Source: DATGXB01 sp035298905
GTDB lineage: Bacteria > Cyanobacteriota > Cyanobacteriia > Cyanobacteriales > Nostocaceae
Length of the DNA: 11,612 nt
Direction of reading: 5' to 3'
NCBI GenBank assembly: GCA_035298905.1
Contig: DATGXQ010000579.1
Coordinates: 1-11,612, forward strand
Made by a program: the position numbers and the translations under genes. The notes under the pieces are model-generated. The model searched no databases and was not told where the DNA came from. It saw only the letters and a program-made list of their open reading frames with translations. The first letter of the stretch is position 1, and every line of letters starts with the position of its first letter. Shown one piece after another: positions 1 through 5,789 of this stretch.

Positions 1-71
1 TTCTCCCCTCTCCCCTCTCCGTGTCTCCCCTCTCTTCTTCTCCCCTCTCTTTCTCTTCCCCCCATCCCTAC
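1..71. repeat. Polypyrimidine low-complexity tract downstream of the PBP2 gene
   Basis: The plus strand is almost purely C and T, built from variants of CCCCTCT. It lies just past the stop codon of the minus-strand PBP2 gene, so in that transcript it would read as a G/A-rich 3' trailer. The reverse complement of positions 1-20 is identical to positions 9568-9587 in the kinase/receptor gap, so it belongs to a repeat family dispersed in this genome. I see no stem-loop followed by a T-run that would make it an intrinsic terminator. Confidence 0.6.
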
Positions 72-1907
72 TTAATCTCCCGTGCTACCGCCAGCACTTG
101 CTCCTTCTACTTGGGGTTTGGCATATTTACCAGGATACTTGTGTTGAAAATAGGCTTCTAATACCTGTAAAACCATCGGGCCACAAATTGTCCCTCCATG
201 ATCCCCACTATTTTCGCCAAAGGCAACCACGACAATTTCCGGTTTGTCATAAGGTGCATAAGCTCCAAACCAAGTATGATTGGGGCGACCGGTTCCTGCT
301 TCGGCTGTGCCACTTTTACCTGCGGTGGGAGCAATGGTAGGCTGGTCTAAACGCTTACCTGTACCTTCAGTAACTACTAGGCGTAAACCATCACGTAGGA
401 CTTTGATGGTACTAGGGCGCATATTCAAAGATTCCCGCCATTTTTTGGCTGTTTCATGGTCTTTGAGAAAATGAGGTTTGACACGAAATCCCCCATTAGC
501 GGGAACAGAAAACATAATGGCTGATTGCAGTGGTGTGACTTGCAAAGCCCCCTGACCAATAGACATATTGATACTATCACCTACTGTCCAAGGCATTTTA
601 AATACTTTCTGCTTCCAAGTCTCATCAGGTACTAGACCTCTAGATTCTTCTGAACTAAATTCAATGCCCGTTTTTTGCCCAAAGCCATATTTACGACTCC
701 ATTCAATTAAAGTCGGGCCGCCTACTTTCCGCCCCACTTGATAAAAGAAGGTATCACTACTCATAGCGATCGCTCTGGGAAATCCCAAGGGGCCAAACCC
801 TGCATGATTCCATTCTCCAAAGGTAACACCACCCACAGTTAGAGAACCAAAGGTTTGTAACACTGTATCAGGAGTAAATTTACCTGATTCCAATCCGGCA
901 GTAGTGGTGATAATTTTAAAAGTGCTGGCAGGGGGAAAAGCGCTCAAAGCCCGATTGACCAAGGGGTGATTTTTACCTTGGACACTCTGCCAATCTTTGA
1001 GTGACAGCTTTTGTTTAGAAAAAATATTTGGGTCAAAGCTGGGATGAGATGCCATGGCCAATACTGCACCATTGTTAGGATCAAGAGCAACGATCGCTCC
1101 TTGATATTTACCCAAAGCCTTATCTGCTGCTATCTGCAAATTTAGATCAACAGTTAAATGTAAATCATTCCCCGCTTTGGCTTGTCTTTCCCCTAACACC
1201 CGAATGGGGCGGCCTGAACTATCTACTTCTACCTGTTGACCACCCCATTCTCCCCTTAATTGTTGTTCATAGGCTTTTTCTATCCCCATTTGCCCAATCA
1301 CATCACCTAAGCGGTAGCCTTCTGACTTGCGCTTTTGCAATTGTTCGGAAGTTAATTCACGGGTATAACCTAGAATATGGGCTAGTTCTTTGCCATGAGG
1401 ATAAAAACGCACGGCTTCTGTATTAATCTCTACTCCTGGGAGTTCACTTTCATACTCCTTTAGCGCTGTAACTTCAGCTTCATTTAAATCCCTGGCTACA
1501 CGAATCAAAGACACAGAATTAGCACCTGCTTGTTCTAGCTGCTTTTCCATATCCTCAACAGAGATATGTAGGATTTGTGCCAAACGTGGCCCTACTACTG
1601 CCCAAGTAGGCTTAGTATGTGCCATAGGCCATAAGTACACTGAGCGCGGATAGCGAGTAGTAGCTAAGAGTTTACCGTGGCGATCGAATATATTACCTCT
1701 TTCCGGTTGCTTGGGAATCATGCGAATCCGGTTAGATTCAGCCCGTTGGCGCAGTTTTGGCCCTTCTACAAGTTGTAAATAAGCTAAACGCGCATCAATC
1801 CCAGCCAACATAGTTAAAGTAAATAAAATTAAAAATATGGACTGGAAACCACGACCAACGGTTCGGGTGTCTTTTTTATTACTATTGAATGGTGATAAGA
1901 TAGCCAT
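72..1907 (-). CDS. mrdA: Penicillin-binding protein 2 (class B peptidoglycan transpeptidase)
   Basis: This 611-residue protein is a monofunctional DD-transpeptidase that cross-links peptidoglycan stem peptides on the periplasmic side; in the family it acts with the glycosyltransferase RodA in lateral wall synthesis. A short cytoplasmic N-terminus is followed by one membrane anchor (about residues 22-40). The pedestal/dimerisation domain (about 60-235) contains the early RGNIFDRHG motif typical of PBP2 and FtsI. The transpeptidase domain (about 265-585) has all three active-site motifs: S328-T-F-K331 with the acylated serine, S383-S-D385 (the SxD form usual in PBP2), and K531-S-G-T534. The length is close to that of E. 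coli PBP2. The ATG at 1905-1907 places the membrane segment correctly; no convincing Shine-Dalgarno precedes it. It is divergent from potA and no rodA or mreBCD gene is adjacent. FtsI is the main alternative, but the SxD motif, the length and the absence of FtsI-type C-terminal PASTA domains favour PBP2. Confidence 0.92.
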   Translation of the reverse strand: MAILSPFNSNKKDTRTVGRGFQSIFLILFTLTMLAGIDARLAYLQLVEGPKLRQRAESNRIRMIPKQPERGNIFDRHGKLLATTRYPRSVYLWPMAHTKPTWAVVGPRLAQILHISVEDMEKQLEQAGANSVSLIRVARDLNEAEVTALKEYESELPGVEINTEAVRFYPHGKELAHILGYTRELTSEQLQKRKSEGYRLGDVIGQMGIEKAYEQQLRGEWGGQQVEVDSSGRPIRVLGERQAKAGNDLHLTVDLNLQIAADKALGKYQGAIVALDPNNGAVLAMASHPSFDPNIFSKQKLSLKDWQSVQGKNHPLVNRALSAFPPASTFKIITTTAGLESGKFTPDTVLQTFGSLTVGGVTFGEWNHAGFGPLGFPRAIAMSSDTFFYQVGRKVGGPTLIEWSRKYGFGQKTGIEFSSEESRGLVPDETWKQKVFKMPWTVGDSINMSIGQGALQVTPLQSAIMFSVPANGGFRVKPHFLKDHETAKKWRESLNMRPSTIKVLRDGLRLVVTEGTGKRLDQPTIAPTAGKSGTAEAGTGRPNHTWFGAYAPYDKPEIVVVAFGENSGDHGGTICGPMVLQVLEAYFQHKYPGKYAKPQVEGASAGGSTGD

Positions 1908-1952
1908 AAGACTAAAAAGAGTCGGAAATTTGCCTCAGCTATTAACTTGAGT

Positions 1953-1980
1953 AGTCAGCAATCAGCCCTCAGCAGTCAGC
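1953..1980. repeat. Heptameric tandem repeat, unit NNTCAGC, four copies
   Basis: Four consecutive heptamers read AGTCAGC, AATCAGC, CCTCAGC, AGTCAGC. The last five bases are invariant and the first two vary. Related pieces (CCTCAGC at 1933-1939 and GACTCAGC at 1984-1991) flank it. The pattern fits the short tandemly repeated repetitive (STRR) sequences known from heterocystous cyanobacteria. It lies in the 5' region of mrdA, about 45 bp from its start codon. Confidence 0.7.
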
Positions 1981-2070
1981 CTTGACTCAGCAATATCCAA
2001 ATTTTTTGGGAAGAGAGGGTTAAGAAACCCGTCTTTTAGAGGGATAAGTTATACACTATATATCACTTTT

Positions 2071-2091
2071 GCTGATAGCTGATAAATGATA
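2071..2091. repeat. Heptameric tandem repeat, unit GCTGATA, three copies
   Basis: GCTGATA, GCTGATA and AATGATA follow one another without spacing, then a degenerate GCTAACT. This is a second STRR-type array in the same gap, with a unit sequence different from the array at 1953. It may be neutral filler or lie within the potA promoter region; the sequence does not decide. Confidence 0.6.
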
Positions 2092-2285
2092 GCTAACTAC
2101 AAAATGCTTACCTATTGACAAAGCCCCACAGCTTTTACCTGCTATCGAGGGCGAAATCAGGGAAAGTATTTTCCTAATCTCTTGATATTGCCGGATACAA
2201 TAAACCAAAATGTGATGTGTAGTGTGTCCTAGCACCTACATTTTTTGACTAAATTTCGTGAGATCACGGCATCCTACTAAAGACT

Positions 2286-3431
2286 ATGGCTCAAACTGTG
2301 ATGCAAAATCAGAGGGGCATAACGGCTTTTCAGCCACTTGATGTTGAACTGCGTAATGTATACAAGTTTTTTAACCAAGAACCCGCAGTACATGGCGTGG
2401 ACTTGGATATTAGACAGGGAGAGTTTTTTAGTATTTTAGGCCCTTCTGGATGTGGTAAGACAACTACACTCCGGTTGATTGCCGGGTTTGAAAGGGTAGA
2501 TGCTGGTAAGTTGCTAATACAAGGTCAGTCAATGACCAATGTGCCACCCTATCGGCGGCCAGTAAACACCGTGTTTCAAAGCTATGCGCTGTTTAATCAC
2601 CTCAATGTTTGGGACAATATAGCCTTTGGACTAAGGTTAAAAAGAATTTCCAAAGCGGAAATTAACAGCAGAGTGGCAGAAGCTTTGAAATTAGTCAAGA
2701 TGGAAAGTTTGCGATCGCGCTTTCCTAGTCAATTATCTGGTGGTCAACAGCAAAGGGTAGCCTTAGCTAGAGCATTAGTCAACCGTCCCGCAGTTGTATT
2801 GCTAGATGAACCCTTGGGAGCATTAGATTTAAAACTCCGCAAAGAAATGCAAATGGAGTTATCTAATCTTCACAAAGAAATAGGATTAACTTTTATCATG
2901 GTGACACACGATCAGGAAGAAGCTCTATCTTTATCCGATCGCATCGCTGTGATGAATAAAGGCAAAATTGAGCAAATTGGCACTCCCAGCCAAATCTACG
3001 AACACCCCCAAACATCATTTGTCGCTGATTTTATCGGAGATACTAACTTATTTAGCGGTGAAATTACTGAGGTAGATAAAACTGAAATTAAAATTGTTAC
3101 CAAAACAGGGTTAACAATTATTATTAATCGCCGGGAAGAAACACCTGCTGATTTACTCCAGCCAGTAGTAGTTAGTGTCCGCCCGGAAAAAATTCAACTA
3201 TCTATTTATCAACCCAATATAGCTAATAACTGCTTTGAAGGTAGATTAGTTAATGTCATGTATTTAGGTACTCATGTTAACTATGTAGTAGAACTATCTA
3301 ACGGTAGTCATATTCATGTTTTACAACCCAATGTTATGGGACTGTTGCCAGATGCCCAAAAACCGATTTATGCTTGGTGGGCGGAAAGTGATTGTATAGC
3401 TATTAGTCAATTTCCCAGTGGGGGGAAATGA
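2286..3431 (+). CDS. potA: Polyamine (spermidine/putrescine) ABC transporter ATP-binding protein PotA
   Basis: This cytoplasmic ATPase powers uptake of spermidine or putrescine through the PotB-type membrane subunit encoded downstream. At 381 residues it matches the family length. Residues 20-250 form the nucleotide-binding domain: Walker A G52-PSGCGK-T59, Q-loop Q98, signature L150-SGGQQ-Q155, Walker B ending at D174 and E175, D-loop around 179-181 and switch histidine H208. The C-terminal part (about 290-375) is a TOBE-type regulatory domain, containing the V298-R-P-E-K-I motif. All catalytic residues are present. The first in-frame ATG (2286) is used; M6 at 2301 is a possible alternative, since upstream bases give no clear Shine-Dalgarno. 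It is the first gene of the row, 96 bp ahead of potD. The ATPase alone would not separate polyamine from other substrates in this large family; that call rests mainly on the neighbouring PotD. Confidence 0.92.
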   Translation: MAQTVMQNQRGITAFQPLDVELRNVYKFFNQEPAVHGVDLDIRQGEFFSILGPSGCGKTTTLRLIAGFERVDAGKLLIQGQSMTNVPPYRRPVNTVFQSYALFNHLNVWDNIAFGLRLKRISKAEINSRVAEALKLVKMESLRSRFPSQLSGGQQQRVALARALVNRPAVVLLDEPLGALDLKLRKEMQMELSNLHKEIGLTFIMVTHDQEEALSLSDRIAVMNKGKIEQIGTPSQIYEHPQTSFVADFIGDTNLFSGEITEVDKTEIKIVTKTGLTIIINRREETPADLLQPVVVSVRPEKIQLSIYQPNIANNCFEGRLVNVMYLGTHVNYVVELSNGSHIHVLQPNVMGLLPDAQKPIYAWWAESDCIAISQFPSGGK

Positions 3432-3435
3432 GGGA

Positions 3436-3475
3436 GACGCGGTGTTCTCGTAGCGTCTGTGCAAGGAAAGGGGAG
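3436..3475. repeat. Dispersed 40-bp intergenic repeat, copy 1
   Basis: Positions 3436-3475 match 9539-9578 at 34 of 40 bases in the same orientation, sharing the core CGTAGCGTCT and GCAAGGA followed by a purine-rich tail. It begins four bases after the potA stop codon. An inverted repeat (AGACGC at 3435-3440 with GCGTCT at 3453-3458) could form a 6-bp stem with a 12-base loop in the pot transcript. No T-run follows, so it is not a standard terminator. Confidence 0.65.
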
Positions 3476-3481
3476 AAAAAC

Positions 3482-3532
3482 TAATGACTAAATAACCTAA
3501 TCACAAATAACTAATAACCGATGACTAATGAT
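3482..3532. repeat. Degenerate TAATGAC-type heptamer array running into the potD start
   Basis: Successive units read TAATGAC, TAAATAAC, CTAATCAC, AAATAAC, TAATAAC, CGATGAC and TAATGAT, mostly 7 bp with two 8-bp units. The last unit contains the potD initiator ATG (3528-3530). The array therefore occupies the place where a ribosome-binding site would be, and no purine-rich Shine-Dalgarno is present there. Confidence 0.55.
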
Positions 3533-4613
3533 TAGTAGACGAAAACTTTTAAACAGGATGGCGGTAGTTTCTGGCTTCTTCTTGGGTAGTTGTGGCTGGA
3601 GGCTAGGCAATGTTAGCTCAAATTATACTCAGGCTGGTCAGCGTGACCAACTGTATATTTTTACCTGGACGCAATATACTGATAAACAATTACTAAAAAC
3701 TTTTACTACCCAAACCGGGATGAAAGTCTTAGCCGATGTCTATGACTCCAATGACGCGATGTTGGCTAAACTGCTGGCTGGTGGTGGTGGGACTTACAGC
3801 ATTATTTACCCATCAGATTACATGGTACAAAAAATGCTGCAAAAGGGTCTATTAATTGAAGTTGACCATAACAGCATAGTTGGTTTAGATAATTTATTCC
3901 CCAGGTTCTCTAATCCTAGTTACGACCCAAATAACAGCCATAGTATTCCTTTTAATTGGGGAACGACGGGTTTAATCTATAATTCACAAAAGCTAGAAAC
4001 TCCGCCAGAAGATTGGGACTATTTATGGCAAAATCAAGCCAGCTTAAATAAGCAGATAACTTTACTCAACGATGTGCGGGAGGTGATGGGTGCAGCTTTG
4101 CGATCGCTAGGTTATTCCTACAATTCTACCAATGAAAAAGAAATTAAGCAAGCCTATGAAAAATTAAAAGCACTCAAACCAGCCATCGCGGCTTTTGATA
4201 CTGATGCTTGGCAAAACCAAATCCTCGCCGGAGATTTAACTCTAGCAATGTGCTATTCTGCTGATGCTGTGAAAATTTCCAGAGAAAACCCCCAACTTAA
4301 ATATGTGATTCCTCGTAGCGGTTCTTCTTTGTGGACTGATAATATTGTTATCCCCACAACTGCTCCCAATTTACCAGGTGCTTATGCTTGGATTAACTTA
4401 GTTTTAAAACCAGAAGTAGCAGCCGAAATCAGTCAAAGGTTGAATATTGCTACTCCTAATCGCGCTGGATTTGAGTTATTACCAAAAGAAATCCAATCAG
4501 ATGTTAACTTATTTCCACCTGAATCACAATTAGAAAAGTGTGAACGCATTAAACCTTTAGGTGAGTTTGAAGAACTTTATCAGCGTTACTGGACTAAACT
4601 TTTAACTTCTTAA
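3528..4613 (+). CDS. potD: Polyamine ABC transporter substrate-binding protein PotD (probable lipoprotein)
   Basis: This 361-residue extracytoplasmic receptor should capture spermidine or putrescine and deliver it to the membrane permease. The N-terminus has a twin-arginine-like S3-R-R-K-L-L8 motif, a hydrophobic stretch (11-19) and a lipobox L19-G-S-C22, so export as a lipid-anchored protein is likely. The mature part is a periplasmic-binding-protein fold. Compared with E. coli PotD from memory, key ligand residues are kept: W47 and Y50 (box WTxY), S96 and Y98, D182 and E185 (motif NDVRE), and W269 and D271 (motif WTD). E. coli W229 appears as Y243 and Y293 as I307, so affinity or preference may differ. 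An in-frame TGA at 3522-3524 makes ATG 3528 the first possible start, and the signal peptide supports it. It lies 96 bp after potA and 170 bp before potB in the same direction. Confidence 0.92.
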   Translation: MISRRKLLNRMAVVSGFFLGSCGWRLGNVSSNYTQAGQRDQLYIFTWTQYTDKQLLKTFTTQTGMKVLADVYDSNDAMLAKLLAGGGGTYSIIYPSDYMVQKMLQKGLLIEVDHNSIVGLDNLFPRFSNPSYDPNNSHSIPFNWGTTGLIYNSQKLETPPEDWDYLWQNQASLNKQITLLNDVREVMGAALRSLGYSYNSTNEKEIKQAYEKLKALKPAIAAFDTDAWQNQILAGDLTLAMCYSADAVKISRENPQLKYVIPRSGSSLWTDNIVIPTTAPNLPGAYAWINLVLKPEVAAEISQRLNIATPNRAGFELLPKEIQSDVNLFPPESQLEKCERIKPLGEFEELYQRYWTKLLTS

Positions 4614-4615
4614 GT

Positions 4616-4629
4616 AGGAGGCAGGAGGC
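4616..4629. repeat. AGGAGGC heptamer repeat after potD
   Basis: Two perfect AGGAGGC units start just after the potD stop, followed by a partial third unit (AGGAGAG). Its Shine-Dalgarno-like sequence is coincidental to the repeat: no start codon with an open frame follows at usable spacing. It belongs to the same G/A-rich class as the tracts at 1-71, 5699-5728 and 9568-9587. Confidence 0.55.
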
Positions 4630-4741
4630 AGGAGAGAAAATTACTGGTTGGTTTCTTTGAAACTAAATCAAAAATAATTAAGCTTGTACAATAACTATAT
4701 TATTGATAGTATGCTAAGTATAATTTGGTCTCTTGATTTTA

Positions 4742-4769
4742 AATTTTGAATTTTGAATTTTGAATTTTG
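4742..4769. repeat. Heptameric tandem repeat AATTTTG, four perfect copies
   Basis: Four identical head-to-tail AATTTTG units end 14 bp before the preferred potB start codon. Because seven is not a multiple of three, the array supplies TGA and TTG triplets in the potB frame: TGA at 4754-4756 closes the frame and TTG at 4760-4762 is the first possible, but unlikely, start. Confidence 0.8.
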
Positions 4770-4783
4770 AATTATTGAAGATT

Positions 4784-5698
4784 GTGTCTACTCAAATTCA
4801 TCACTCACCACTAGATTCTCAAAGCGAAATTGCCAAACAGCGAAAATTCCGCCCTTGGCAAGATTGGCTTCCTCCTTTAGCCTTACTCTCACCTGCGGGA
4901 ATTTGGCTACTATTGTTATTAGTATTACCAACACTAATTATTTTTCAATTAAGTTTAGTTCCCAACATTAGACCAGGTGATTTAGTCAATCCTAGCGGGA
5001 TAGATAACTATATTCGTATTTTTGACCCGCTTTATATCCAAGTATTTAGATATTCACTAATTTTAGCTTTTGGCACAACTCTTATTTGTTTAATGCTGGG
5101 GTTTCCTGTAGCTTATTGGATAGCACAAGTAGCACCAAAACGCTGGCGTAATTTATTATTGTTAGGGTTTATTTTACCTTTATGGACTTCTTCTTTACTG
5201 CGTTCCTATGCCTGGATTACTATTCTTCGTCCTACAGGATTATTAAATAGTATTCTGACTAGCTTGGGTTTACCGGCTTTAGAGTTATTAAACCGTACTC
5301 CCGCAGTTTTAATCGGGATGAGTTATAGCTTATTACCCTATATGGTTTTGGTTTTATATGCTTCTTTAGAAAAATTAGACCAACGACTATTAGAAGCCGC
5401 AGCAGATTTGGGTGCAAACCCCATACAGGCTTTTTTCAAAGTGACCATACCCCAAATTTCATCAGGGATGACAGCAGCTTGTATGCTAGTTTTTATCACG
5501 GCTTTGGGTGATTTTGTTGACCCAGAATTACTTGGTGGTGCTTCTGGAATGACAGCAGCACGGTTAGTTTATAACCAGTTTCTTGGTGCTACCCAAAATT
5601 GGGGTTTTGGATCTGCTTTAAGTATGACTTTAATCTTAATTGTCAGTTGCGCGATCGCTCTTTTGATTAAGTTTGGTGAATTTATCCCCAAGAAGTAG
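4784..5698 (+). CDS. potB: Polyamine ABC transporter permease PotB
   Basis: This inner-membrane permease forms the translocation path for polyamines together with PotA and PotD. About six membrane segments can be seen (roughly residues 32-58, 88-113, 123-145, 173-195, 228-248 and 277-297). The cytoplasmic EAA loop that docks on the ATPase is clear: E204-A-A, G210 and I222-P223. The N-terminus carries a polar stretch of about 30 residues before the first segment. The start is uncertain. The frame opens at 4757 and offers TTG 4760 and TTG 4775, the first inside a heptamer repeat, or GTG 4784 preceded by TTGAAG. I choose GTG, giving 304 residues; starting at 4760 would add eight. It lies 170 bp after potD. 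In E. coli the operon continues with the partner permease potC, but here an oppositely oriented kinase gene follows. Confidence 0.9.
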   Translation: MSTQIHHSPLDSQSEIAKQRKFRPWQDWLPPLALLSPAGIWLLLLLVLPTLIIFQLSLVPNIRPGDLVNPSGIDNYIRIFDPLYIQVFRYSLILAFGTTLICLMLGFPVAYWIAQVAPKRWRNLLLLGFILPLWTSSLLRSYAWITILRPTGLLNSILTSLGLPALELLNRTPAVLIGMSYSLLPYMVLVLYASLEKLDQRLLEAAADLGANPIQAFFKVTIPQISSGMTAACMLVFITALGDFVDPELLGGASGMTAARLVYNQFLGATQNWGFGSALSMTLILIVSCAIALLIKFGEFIPKK

Positions 5699-5728
5699 GA
5701 CGCGGGGAGGGGAGACGCGGGGAGGGGA
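5699..5728. repeat. Perfect 15-bp tandem duplication after potB
   Basis: The unit GACGCGGGGAGGGGA occurs twice without mismatch, starting directly after the potB stop codon, and is followed by GATTTTT. The strand is strongly G/A-biased and the unit resembles the GACGCGG start of the dispersed repeat at 3436. No inverted repeat precedes the T-run, so a terminator is not supported. Confidence 0.8.
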
Positions 5729-5789
5729 GATTTTTACTTACAGCAGATTTCAGCTAAATGAGGTCAAATGTTAGAAACAAAGCCTTATG

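Larger units (their letters stand above)
1908..2285. promoter_or_regulatory. Divergent intergenic region between mrdA and potA
   Basis: This 378-bp stretch holds no credible gene and must contain the 5' regions of both flanking divergent genes. It contains two short heptamer arrays (1953-1980 and 2071-2091), listed separately. It also has a weak 5-bp stem (2017-2021 with 2026-2030) and an AT-rich patch around 2050-2065. A TTGACA lies at 2115-2120, but I find no -10 hexamer at proper spacing. I therefore do not place either transcription start. The 40 bases before potA show no strong ribosome-binding site. Confidence 0.5.

Noticed and set aside
98..474. Plus-strand open frames within the PBP2 gene
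   Set aside because: They are antisense to the transpeptidase domain coding sequence and show no recognisable features.
2017..2030. GGGTT-AAGA-AACCC hairpin followed by GTCTTTT as a terminator
   Set aside because: The stem is only 5 bp, the T-run is short and broken, and it lies upstream of potA in a divergent gap where no plus-strand gene ends.
2115..2148. TTGACA as a potA -35 box
   Set aside because: No -10 hexamer is found at 16-18 bp; the nearest candidate (TATCGA at 2143) is about 22 bp away.
2219..2232. NtcA-like box GTA-N8-TAG upstream of potA, with a TAAATT at 2250-2255
   Set aside because: The consensus ends in TAC, and the distance to the -10-like hexamer is shorter than in known NtcA-activated promoters. 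One imperfect match in 378 bp is not enough.
4742..4769. CRISPR array
   Set aside because: The heptamers are head-to-tail without spacers and are far too short for CRISPR repeats; no cas gene is present.
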